Assembly (NCBI GenBank): GCA_014860565.1 | Contig: JACZJN010000110.1 | Location: forward strand, 1-49,427 | Direction: 5' to 3' | Length of the DNA stretch: 49,427 bases | DNA from: Bacteroidota bacterium | Lineage (GTDB): Bacteria > Bacteroidota > Ignavibacteria > SZUA-365 | Shown here: positions 41,820 through 49,427 of the stretch, in pieces | Layout of the letters: each line of letters starts with the position of its first letter | How positions within the stretch are numbered: the first letter of the stretch is position 1 | Notes under the pieces: model-generated | What the model saw: only the letters and a program-made list of their open reading frames with translations | Databases searched by the model: none | Told to the model about the DNA's origin: nothing | Program-made: the position numbers and the translations under genes

Positions 41820-43301
41820 TTATGCGGCGCTGCGTTCCGCGATTTTACGGAAGTGGAATCCGTAAATGGAAAAGAGGATGGCAAGGGGAAAGATCTGCGG
41901 TTTCCTGAACAGGGACCAGAGGAAGAGACGCCAGTAGTGCAGCCGTTCCCGTCCGATCATGCCCAGGAAGACCATCGATCGGAGCAAGGCGAGCGCGTAG
42001 CGCGGACTGATGCGCAGTTCTTTTTTCCTGGGGTTGAAATCCTGCAGGAAATGCCGCACGCGTGCGTAGTACTGCTTCGGAGTATAGATCTCTGAAAGCA
42101 CGTTACGGTAACCGTCGAGTAGAGATTCCTTATTCATGCGCGGAATGAAATTCATCGCTGCATCAGTATTGTTGCCGTTGAAATCGGCGAGCAGTCGTCC
42201 CTCGGCAGACATGCGTTTATGGAGCCGCGTGCCGGTAGGCGCGTTCAGCAATCCGACCATCGCGGTGACGATTCCCGTCTCCTGAATGAATGCTGTAAGC
42301 CGGTCGAAGATCAATGGGGGATCTTCGTCGAAACCGAGGATGAATCCACCCTGCACTTCGAGTCCTGCGCGCTGAATGGTATGGACGCTTTCCACCAGGT
42401 CGCGATGCCGGTTCTGCGCCTTGCCGCATTCGATCAAACTCTCCTCGTGCGGGGTTTCAATGCCGACGAATACCGCTTCGAAGCCTGCTTCCACCATCAG
42501 ACGCATGAGTTCCGGATCATCTGCCAGGTCGATCGATGCCTCGGTGTTGAGAAAGAAGGGCCGGCGGCGTTCATCCATCCACTCCGCGATTGCAGGCAGA
42601 ATTTCGACCTTGAGCTTGCGTCGGTTGCCGATGAAGTTGTCGTCGACGAAGAAGAGGGGTCCTTTCCAGCCTGCCGCATTGAGGGCATCGAGTTCGGCAA
42701 TGATTTGTTCCCGTGACTTGGTTCGCGGTTTGCGTCCGAGCAGCACGGTGATGTCGCAGAATTCGCAGTCGAAAGGACAGCCCCGGGAATATTGCAGATT
42801 CATGGAGGAATAACGCTTCATGGAAATCAGGCTGAGGTCGGGCAGCGGCGTACTGCTCAGGTCGGCCCATTCCTCACTCGTATAGAGATGGCGGGCGCAG
42901 CCAAGCTCGAGGTCATGCAGGAAAGGAGGGAGGGTGAGTTCTGCTTCGTTGAGCACGAGATGGTCGACATGCTCATACAGCTCAGGGTGGCTGGTGAAAT
43001 GCGACCCTCCTGCCACGACCCGCGTCTCCAGCGCGCGGCATCGGGCCACGACCTCGTCCGCGCTATCTATCTGTACCGACATCGCACTGATCAGGACGAT
43101 GTCGGCCCAGCGGATATCGTCGTCGTAAAGATTGTCGATATTCATATCCACAAGCCGTTTATTCCATCCTTCAGGCAGCATCGCCGACACGGTCATCAGG
43201 CCGAGCGGCGGGAAGCTCGCTTTCAGGGAGAGGAATTTCAGGGCATGACGGAAGCTCCAGAATGTATCCGGATATTGTGGGTATACGAGCAGGCAATTCA
43301 T
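41820..43301 (-). CDS. B12-binding domain radical SAM protein (HpnP-/DUF4070-like)
   Basis: 493 residues. An N-terminal B12-binding-type Rossmann domain (about 1-140, NCLLVYPQYPDTFWSF, FPPLGLMTVSAMLP and VAGGSHFTSHPE) precedes the radical SAM core with the cluster ligands in RGCPFDCEFCDI (CxxxCxxC), then FFVDDNFIGNRRKLK and GGFILGFDED. The C-terminal region (PRMNKESLLDGYRNVLSEIYTPKQYYARV) matches DUF4070. This layout is shared with hopanoid methylase HpnP, BchQ/R methylases and related enzymes of membrane-lipid or pigment modification. Without hopanoid or bacteriochlorophyll genes nearby, the substrate cannot be assigned. The start follows GGAGGT. Confidence 0.85.
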   Translation of the reverse strand: MNCLLVYPQYPDTFWSFRHALKFLSLKASFPPLGLMTVSAMLPEGWNKRLVDMNIDNLYDDDIRWADIVLISAMSVQIDSADEVVARCRALETRVVAGGSHFTSHPELYEHVDHLVLNEAELTLPPFLHDLELGCARHLYTSEEWADLSSTPLPDLSLISMKRYSSMNLQYSRGCPFDCEFCDITVLLGRKPRTKSREQIIAELDALNAAGWKGPLFFVDDNFIGNRRKLKVEILPAIAEWMDERRRPFFLNTEASIDLADDPELMRLMVEAGFEAVFVGIETPHEESLIECGKAQNRHRDLVESVHTIQRAGLEVQGGFILGFDEDPPLIFDRLTAFIQETGIVTAMVGLLNAPTGTRLHKRMSAEGRLLADFNGNNTDAAMNFIPRMNKESLLDGYRNVLSEIYTPKQYYARVRHFLQDFNPRKKELRISPRYALALLRSMVFLGMIGRERLHYWRLFLWSLFRKPQIFPLAILFSIYGFHFRKIAERSAA

Positions 43302-43417
43302 CGTGCACCTCCGTGCGCGGCGAGCAGGGCGAAATTCACCGTATGGACGGGGAACGGTTTCTTTATTATCCGTGGATACGAGGTGAGAAGCAATCGACCA
43401 GATGGACGATTTTCAGA

Positions 43418-44131
43418 CTAGTTCTTCGGACCCGTGAAGCGTCCAGAGGAAGCGTCCGCAGGAGGCTGCGCCTGTGAAAGGGGAGGAGCTTTTTGTACGA
43501 GGGAGGCGATCTGTACCCTTGTGCGGAGGGAGAGCTTTTCAAGAATATTATGGATATGGCTTTTCACCGTATAGGGGGAGAGGTTCAGCTCCCGAGCGAT
43601 TTCCTTGTTCGTCAGGCCATCGGCGACCAGCATGATCACTTCGCGTTCACGCCGGGTCATCCGCACGGCTCGCTGTAGAAGCTGGGCATGATGATTCGCC
43701 ACCGAGTGATTGACGATCTGGGTGAAGAGTGAATCGGTCAGCTGGTGGGGGAGCACCTGCGATCCTTTCGCGACTTCCCTGATAGCGCTCAAGAGTTCTT
43801 TCACAGGCGCATCTTTCATGATGAAGCCCGACACACCAGCCTGTACATAGGCATAGATATCATCCTGCGTCGGGAGAATATCCATCACAATGACCTTGCA
43901 GGCGCATTCTTCGCGCTGCAGGGCCTTGACGAACAGGAGGCTGTTCTGACTGTGAAGGCCGATATCGAGCAGGACAACGTCCGGCATCCGTTTACGGATC
44001 TCCTGCAGCAGGTTCCCCCGGTTGCCGAGTGTGGCGACGACATGAAATTCCGGCAGCGGATCGAACAACACCTTGAGGCCTTCACGGAGTATGAGATTAT
44101 CCTCGATGATCGCGATGTTGACGGGTTTCAT
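43418..44131 (-). CDS. NarL/LuxR-type response regulator
   Basis: About 237 residues. An N-terminal receiver domain begins NIAIIEDNLILREGLKVLF, with the phosphoacceptor Asp in VVLLDIGLHSQNS, the Thr/Ser-type switch near VIVMDI, and K in FIMKDAPVKELL. After a linker, the C-terminal LuxR helix-turn-helix is TRREREVIMLVADGLTNKEIARELNLSPYTVKSHIHNILEKL. It should bind DNA as a dimer when phosphorylated. No histidine kinase is adjacent, so its partner is unknown; the orphan kinase at 10817-13759 is a candidate. The chosen start gives the standard receiver N-terminus; the upstream extension is not likely to be translated. Ribosome site is weak. Confidence 0.9.
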   Translation of the reverse strand: MKPVNIAIIEDNLILREGLKVLFDPLPEFHVVATLGNRGNLLQEIRKRMPDVVLLDIGLHSQNSLLFVKALQREECACKVIVMDILPTQDDIYAYVQAGVSGFIMKDAPVKELLSAIREVAKGSQVLPHQLTDSLFTQIVNHSVANHHAQLLQRAVRMTRREREVIMLVADGLTNKEIARELNLSPYTVKSHIHNILEKLSLRTRVQIASLVQKAPPLSQAQPPADASSGRFTGPKN

Positions 44132-44275
44132 GCAGGGTATGAACTGAGAATGGAATTGGAGAATATATAAAAAGATAAAATGTGCGGAGAAAAGATTCAA
44201 GAAGAGCCTTCCTGGCCTGCGAGAGAACTCGAGGGTGCTATTGCCAGACGTACGGATTGGTCCAAGCCTCGGAGG

Positions 44276-44312
44276 AAAAAAGCGTCCCCCCGCGGAAAAG
44301 CGGGGGGACGCT
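44276..44312 (-). terminator. Rho-independent terminator for the minus-strand FnIII protein unit
   Basis: A perfect 13-bp stem (AGCGTCCCCCCGC with GCGGGGGGACGCT) closes a 6-base loop. Read on the minus strand it is followed by TTTTT. It lies 35 bases beyond the stop of the fibronectin-type protein gene and ends the two-gene leftward unit before the response regulator gene. Confidence 0.9.
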
Positions 44313-44347
44313 GGGAGGAGATTACGAATCCGTATCAAGGTTCTCTG

Positions 44348-46378
44348 TTATTTCACCATCACGGCAACTTCCTTGCCCGGGCGGCTTTCCTGTCCGAGAT
44401 TCCCCACGGTCGTGAGATAGTAGAACACCGGGGATTGACGATCCTTGATTTCGTCGGTGTAGCCGATGATATCGAGGGAGAGGGTTTTCACCAGCTTCGG
44501 TTTCGCGCCGCGTGTGTAGCGGTACAGGCGAAATTCCTTCGCGGACGGTTGGGCGATTTCGTCCCACCGCAGGGTGACGACGCGGCCCTGCGGCTGGGCA
44601 GTGAGGTTCGCCGGGGGATATACTTCGGGCAAGGGGATGGCCGCATGTGCGACGAGACTGAGGGAACTGCTGTCGCCGTCGAGTCCGAACGCACGAACCG
44701 TGTACTGGTATGTCCCACCCGGCTCAACACCGGTATCCGTGAATGAATTTTGCCAGGGCTCGGTCAGGACATCGTTGAGCGGACGCCAACGTCCTGTCTT
44801 GTCTTCTTTGCGGTAGATGCGATACCCGATGCAGGCAGGCTGATCGGTATAGCGCTGATTCCAGTACAGGGCCACCTGGCCGTTGACAACACGCGTGATA
44901 AGGTCACGCGGGGTTTCGACAGGGACGGCGATCTGGGGAATGGCGGACACGGTGTCGGACAACGGACTCTGCACATGGGAGGAATTTTCGCTCAGTACAG
45001 CGTAGAGATACGTCATCATTCCTTGGAGTCCCAGTGTATCGACGAAGCTCGTCTCACGCATCGGGATGCGGTTGGAAATCTGCTGCATGGGTTGATTCCC
45101 GCCAGGGGTGCGGAAAATGAAATATCCGTCGAGCTGTTGTGTCGTGTCAAGGTTCCAGCTGATACGCACCCCACCGGGCACGCCTTCCGCCTGGACGCCC
45201 ATCGGCGGGGTTGGCGCCTCGCTCGTTTTCCAGATGCCGATCAGCACGGCGCTGGGGGAGGAACGCATGCCCTCCGGGCCGACGATTCTCAGGCGGTAGT
45301 AATACCGGGTCATCGGAGTGACGGTCATATCCAGAAAGCTCGTATCCTTCGCTCCGGCAGTGAAAAGTTCGACAAAACCGGAATCGATCTTCGGACCGCG
45401 CTCGATCAGAATTCCGTGCACAGCAGAGGCTTCCCTGATTTTCCACGTCAGCATGAGACCCGCCGTATCGATGGAGCGGACCTTCATGCGCTCCGGCAGC
45501 GGCACCTGCGTCATGCGGAAGGACATGACCGTCGCGGTATCGCTCGGAAGGCCTTCGTTCCGGAAATAATCCATCGGGACGGCGTAGTACTGATAAACCG
45601 TCCCCGGACCCACCAACTTATCGATGACCACGCAGAAAATGGTATCTCCGCGTGAGGTGAGTCCCTTGTTGACGATACAGCAGCTGTCGGTGACATTGCT
45701 GGCCAGTTCGGCGAACGGCCCGGTGATGCCCTCGCGACGGTAGACACGAAACGCGGAAGGCGGAAGACCGTTGCCCACGCGGAACGTGACGCGTGTCGAG
45801 GTCGTTTCGCCATGGAATCCATCGACGGAAAGCGTGGAAACTTCACCGACCCCCGGCCAGGTCACCGCGGGTGTCGTGAACGCCTCCCGCACGCTGCCGT
45901 CGCTGAGCACATGGGAAATTCGATACTCGGTGAGCTGTGCGCGCTCCGCCGCATCGTCGAGGTAGCGTACGCCGAGCGCGAGTTGCACCGGCAGCAGTCG
46001 GGTCGCCACGCCGATGCTCTTGAGGTCGCGCCCTTGTTCGATCCGCTGCCACAGCCCGGCGGCATCGATAGTGACGTCCCGCAGCTCTGGGAAGCGCGTT
46101 CCGAGCGCGGCGAGATTTGTGGAAAGCTCGGCCGCGGACTGCGGACCGGTGATGTCGCGTACCGTGGTCCACTGGCGGGATCCCGCTATCCGTCGTTCCA
46201 GGCGATATGCTGTCACGGTGCTTCCACCGACCGCCGCCGGTAGGATCCAGTTCCCGAGATCGACGTAGATGCCGTCGGGTCCTCCGTGTGCGAGGCCGTC
46301 CTGGGCAAGAACCGTTTCCCCGGCAATGGAGGGAAACAGGGCAGCGCACAGAGTCAGAAAAAGAATGAAGTGACGCAT
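44348..46378 (-). CDS. Exported protein with several fibronectin type III-like domains
   Basis: About 676 residues with a signal peptide (MRHFILFLTLCAALFPSIAG). The chain consists mainly of FnIII-like beta-sandwich units; clear ones are near PTPPMGVQAEGVPGGVRISWN, PVETPRDLITRVVNGQVALYWN and YPPANLTAQPQGRVVTLRWDE, with less typical ones before. There is no T9SS sorting domain or membrane anchor, so it may stay in the periplasm or be retained by a partner. The start follows GGAGGAAC. It lies only 13 bases downstream of the next gene on the same strand, so the two large beta proteins are expressed together and may form a surface complex. Confidence 0.8.
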   Translation of the reverse strand: MRHFILFLTLCAALFPSIAGETVLAQDGLAHGGPDGIYVDLGNWILPAAVGGSTVTAYRLERRIAGSRQWTTVRDITGPQSAAELSTNLAALGTRFPELRDVTIDAAGLWQRIEQGRDLKSIGVATRLLPVQLALGVRYLDDAAERAQLTEYRISHVLSDGSVREAFTTPAVTWPGVGEVSTLSVDGFHGETTSTRVTFRVGNGLPPSAFRVYRREGITGPFAELASNVTDSCCIVNKGLTSRGDTIFCVVIDKLVGPGTVYQYYAVPMDYFRNEGLPSDTATVMSFRMTQVPLPERMKVRSIDTAGLMLTWKIREASAVHGILIERGPKIDSGFVELFTAGAKDTSFLDMTVTPMTRYYYRLRIVGPEGMRSSPSAVLIGIWKTSEAPTPPMGVQAEGVPGGVRISWNLDTTQQLDGYFIFRTPGGNQPMQQISNRIPMRETSFVDTLGLQGMMTYLYAVLSENSSHVQSPLSDTVSAIPQIAVPVETPRDLITRVVNGQVALYWNQRYTDQPACIGYRIYRKEDKTGRWRPLNDVLTEPWQNSFTDTGVEPGGTYQYTVRAFGLDGDSSSLSLVAHAAIPLPEVYPPANLTAQPQGRVVTLRWDEIAQPSAKEFRLYRYTRGAKPKLVKTLSLDIIGYTDEIKDRQSPVFYYLTTVGNLGQESRPGKEVAVMVK

Positions 46379-46391
46379 GGCTGTTCCTCCA

Positions 46392-49300
46392 TTATTTAAA
46401 ATAGATTTCAAAGTCCGAACCGTCCTGTGTCATCGTGCCGCGGACGCCGAGCTTCATGCTGGCGCTGACCGATTCCTTGCTGCAGAGCGACCCTTCGCAT
46501 TTCGAGTCGCATATGCCCCAGCCGGCATACGCTGTTCCGTAGAGGGTGATGCCGAAGTCCCCCATGACGGACCAGTTCCCGTTCGACTGGAATATGCCTT
46601 CGAAGCCGGCCTCGAGCACAACACCAGCCGAAACTCCCGCGCACGCGATGACGACGGACATTCCGACGCCCGCTTCCAGTTGTCCGAGGGCCCGTATTGC
46701 GATGAAATAAGTATCGACCGGACCGAAGTTCATTCCGAAGCGGCAGTTCACGCCGATCTGGCAGATCATATACGCGCTGACGATCCCGAAATCAAAATCG
46801 AAGTTGGGACACGGGAAGGGCGGCGGGAATTTTACCGACCCTTCGAAGAAGAAACCCTTGAGGTTGTGGAACAGCGGCGGAAGCCCGACGTTGTTGTACG
46901 AGTACGCGGCGAACTGGTCGAGTTGTGTCTGCGTCAGTTTGAAATTGCCGACAGCGAACGCACAGGTCCCGTCGATTTTCGGGGCGGGTAGTTCGAATGA
47001 AGCGCCGAGGAAGAAATACCAGCCCTTCCCCGCGCCGCTGATGATCAGCGTTGCATCGCCGACGATGGAGACCCCGCTGAGGTCCTGCTCGATATGCATC
47101 GAGCCTTCGATCTGCTGTTCCTGGAAGTTGTAAACGAGGGCGATGTCTCCGAAAGGCGTCTCGATCTTGTCGACGCCGATCGACTGCCCGTCGGCGACGA
47201 TGTCGCCCATGACGGTGAACTTGAGCCGGCCACCCTGGTCCTTGTTCTGCAGGTCGCCCTCGAACCAGAACAGCTCCCATGCGTCATCCGCGACATGCAT
47301 CTCTCCGACGACGTTCGTCATCGAGACTTCGGTACCCACCTGCACGATCTCGCCCTCATCGACGATGAGTTCCGTCTTGGCAGGTGTGTGATGCAGCGTA
47401 GCGCTTATATCGAACGCCCCTTCCTCCGAGACCTTCACGCCCGCATGCAGGCCGCCTTCCTGCCAGTCCGTCTGACCGGTGGCGGTCTTGAACGCGATTT
47501 CGACACCGTTGACCGCGATGATCTGGCGGATGGGATCGGTCTGGAGGAGCACCTCGTCATCCTTTTCACGGAGATTCGCTGTCTGGTTGAATATCGGCAG
47601 GTTCGGAATCCCGAGATCCAGGGCGCCTGCGATCTCTACGAAGGTTTCCTTCGGGATGAACTGGTTGATCACGTACTGGCCGACCTTCGAAAGGGTGACG
47701 ATGGCGCCGGGTTTCATGTTGAATCCCTTTGACCCGTCCGCGCGCACGTAGAAGCGCTCGAAGCGGATGCGGTCGTTCGGATCCATCGGGGGAACGGGCT
47801 GCATCCAGCCGCATTCCTCGTCCTGTGGGTCTGCCGGTTTCACTCCCAGCGTCCAATGCATGACAGCCGGATCATAGCCGAACTGCACGTCGCCGGTCAC
47901 GTTGATCTCGGCGACGCCGGAAAGCAGCAGCTTGTTGAGTTCGAACGACCCATACGCGATATGATCAGGGTAGATCTGCAGTCCTTTGAAGGGAACACCG
48001 ATGAAACCTGCACGGATGCTGCCGCTGTCCAGAGAGAGTCCGTTCTGGTCGAGGGTCCAGGAGCGTGACGCGATCTTCCAGTCTCCTTCGAGGACGATCT
48101 GCATGTCGTTCCCGTCCTTGATATTCTCGAGATCGTTGTGATGCACGCGTACCGCCCCGATATCTATGGCCAGGTCGGGCGTGGCGATGTTCTCGATGTT
48201 GGTATGCAGGATGGTCGCGAGCGACAGCGTGTCGTCCTTAAAGTACGAACGCATGGAATCGCAGGTAGTCTGGAAGTCGTAGAGCTCGAAATGCAGGGCG
48301 TTGCCGTCCTCGCCGAGTGCGAAGAAACCATTCGGAAGATCGGAGGCCGGACTGCCGTCCGATGTGAATGTGGGAATCACCATCCCTTCCTGCGTACCGG
48401 GCGCCATCGAGAGCGCGATACGTGACGTGCCGAGATCAAGAGAACCCCCGGGGAAGGTGAAGGACGATCCCTTCACCGAAACGCGCCCCAAAATTTCGCC
48501 GCGTGCTCCGGTGCGACGGACACGGATGCCATTGGTCGCATCGTGTTGTTCGGCGCGGTAGATGTCGCCAAATGCGCGGATATCAATACTGTTGACAGGG
48601 GTCACCAGCGGCAGAGTCGACGGTTCGGCATACGGGAGGCCGTTCTCATTCGTTTCCGACGAAGGAACGATGATGATATCCGTGAAGGGCAGCCCGGAAG
48701 TACTGTCTTCAGGACCGAACTGACTGTTGGTCGGTAATTCGACGAAGGCACCCGAGATTTTCACGGCACTGTCTGTCGAATCCAGGGAGCTGACCTCTAT
48801 CGGGAAGCCCAGCAGGGTGGTAATGTCCATGTCATTGTAGGCCGTCAGCTCGAAATCGAGAATGCTTTCCTGTCCCTTCATGATCGGGATGGCGGCAGTG
48901 TCGCCAATGAACTGGCTTTTCGATTTCGCCGCAAGGAACACATGCATACTCGCAGGGATTCCACGGAGCACGTACTTGCCCTGCGCGTCCGTGTAGGTCT
49001 GCTGAGGTTCGTCTTCGGCGGGGTTGTCGTACAGCGCCACGCGTGCTCCGGCGATCGGAGCTTCGCCCACTGTCACCGTGCCAGTAAGTCTGCCTCCGAG
49101 TTCAAGCGGCACATTCAGTTCATACCATTCAGGCGTTTCGTCCGAGACCTCTGCGGGGATTTCCTTTGGTACATAATCCTTGTTCGGCGGACCGACGACG
49201 CTGACGGTGGACTCATCATCCCCTGGGGAAAACCAGACGAAATAGTGTACGCCTGAGGCATCCACCGAGTCGGGCTCCTCCTCGTTCACGGTAATCGTGC

Positions 49301-49421
49301 ATCCCTGGATGACGATGGTATTCGCCAGCAGAGGGAGGAGGAACTGGTTGACCCCAATCTGTGCCATCATTCCGGCGGTCTGTGTCTGCGAGAACGTCGT
49401 GCCTGCCGCAGGAGGACTCAT
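46392..49421 (-). CDS. Large exported beta-rich protein (N-terminus beyond the window)
   Basis: At least 1009 residues; the frame is open to within six bases of the window edge, so the true start and signal peptide are missing. Near residues 105-190 is a carboxypeptidase-regulatory-like fold (GGRLTGTVTVGEAPIAGARVALYDN followed by YTDAQGKYVLRGIPA). The rest is long and strand-rich with many DLGI/GDIALVY-type segments, perhaps a beta-helix or repeated sandwich. The C-terminal end is Cys-rich (GWGICDSKCEGSLCSKES) and has no T9SS sorting signature. The family was not recognised. It is the upstream partner of the FnIII protein gene, 13 bases away. Confidence 0.7.
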   Translation of the reverse strand: MSPPAAGTTFSQTQTAGMMAQIGVNQFLLPLLANTIVIQGCTITVNEEEPDSVDASGVHYFVWFSPGDDESTVSVVGPPNKDYVPKEIPAEVSDETPEWYELNVPLELGGRLTGTVTVGEAPIAGARVALYDNPAEDEPQQTYTDAQGKYVLRGIPASMHVFLAAKSKSQFIGDTAAIPIMKGQESILDFELTAYNDMDITTLLGFPIEVSSLDSTDSAVKISGAFVELPTNSQFGPEDSTSGLPFTDIIIVPSSETNENGLPYAEPSTLPLVTPVNSIDIRAFGDIYRAEQHDATNGIRVRRTGARGEILGRVSVKGSSFTFPGGSLDLGTSRIALSMAPGTQEGMVIPTFTSDGSPASDLPNGFFALGEDGNALHFELYDFQTTCDSMRSYFKDDTLSLATILHTNIENIATPDLAIDIGAVRVHHNDLENIKDGNDMQIVLEGDWKIASRSWTLDQNGLSLDSGSIRAGFIGVPFKGLQIYPDHIAYGSFELNKLLLSGVAEINVTGDVQFGYDPAVMHWTLGVKPADPQDEECGWMQPVPPMDPNDRIRFERFYVRADGSKGFNMKPGAIVTLSKVGQYVINQFIPKETFVEIAGALDLGIPNLPIFNQTANLREKDDEVLLQTDPIRQIIAVNGVEIAFKTATGQTDWQEGGLHAGVKVSEEGAFDISATLHHTPAKTELIVDEGEIVQVGTEVSMTNVVGEMHVADDAWELFWFEGDLQNKDQGGRLKFTVMGDIVADGQSIGVDKIETPFGDIALVYNFQEQQIEGSMHIEQDLSGVSIVGDATLIISGAGKGWYFFLGASFELPAPKIDGTCAFAVGNFKLTQTQLDQFAAYSYNNVGLPPLFHNLKGFFFEGSVKFPPPFPCPNFDFDFGIVSAYMICQIGVNCRFGMNFGPVDTYFIAIRALGQLEAGVGMSVVIACAGVSAGVVLEAGFEGIFQSNGNWSVMGDFGITLYGTAYAGWGICDSKCEGSLCSKESVSASMKLGVRGTMTQDGSDFEIYFK

Positions 49422-49427
49422 CGAAGA

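Noticed and set aside
43418-44338. N-terminal extension of the response regulator to 306 residues
   Set aside because: The extra 69 residues are basic, low-complexity and precede the standard receiver start; the AT-rich sequence there looks like a promoter region.

Overview
This 49.4 kb window is a gene-dense, mostly GC-rich bacterial chromosome segment. Several traits point to the Bacteroidota/Chlorobiota/Ignavibacteriota (FCB) superphylum rather than a proteobacterium. Two secreted proteins (29716-31905 and 37755-40151) end in a type IX secretion (Por) sorting domain. There is a TonB-dependent receptor with an N-terminal carboxypeptidase-regulatory-like domain, a long TPR-sensor histidine kinase, and several large fibronectin-III/PKD-type surface proteins. 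The species cannot be named from sequence alone. No tRNA, rRNA, CRISPR array, transposase or phage gene was recognised.

Layout. 1-2.4 kb: the tail of a vWA-like protein, a small Cys-pair protein, and two minus-strand genes (L,D-transpeptidase, then a TPR protein), each preceded by the same conserved leader. 2.5-8.7 kb: a minus-strand stress-type block (P-IIIA proton ATPase, ribosome hibernation factor, baeRF-type protein, PRC-barrel protein) beside a possible gene remnant and a 0.7 kb gene-free stretch. 8.7-13.8 kb: a small membrane protein overlapping an SDR fused to a helical RsbRD-like domain, then a convergent TPR histidine kinase.

14.1-22.1 kb: a tight six-gene operon of LysE-type exporter, COG3581-type protein, giant double-ASKHA 'CoA-dehydratase activase', SDR, ABC ATPase and ABC permease. 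22.6-29.6 kb: an acetate-type uptake locus (YjcH-like protein, ActP-like symporter, outer-membrane barrel, metallophosphoesterase) ending in a Cache-PAS-PAS-CBS-DUF294 signalling protein. 29.7-40.2 kb: a seven-repeat Cys-rich PKD protein, an MFS/UMF1 transporter, a TonB receptor, a GNAT-like protein and an FnIII/T9SS protein. 40.2-44.1 kb: an XRE regulator plus membrane protein pair with operator-like dyads, a small secreted protein, a B12-binding radical SAM enzyme and a NarL-type response regulator. 44.3-49.4 kb: two minus-strand genes for large exported beta-rich proteins, ending in a strong terminator; the upstream one is cut by the window edge.

Most notable: (i) a duplicated structured leader before two adjacent genes; (ii) the operon around an activase whose two halves both keep the [4Fe-4S] cysteine pair at identical spacing, without a recognisable dehydratase partner; (iii) a transmembrane carboxylate-type sensor fused to a nucleotidyltransferase-like module next to an acetate symporter; (iv) the SDR-RsbRD-like fusion. 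All functional proposals rest on reading motifs by eye; no homology search was run.
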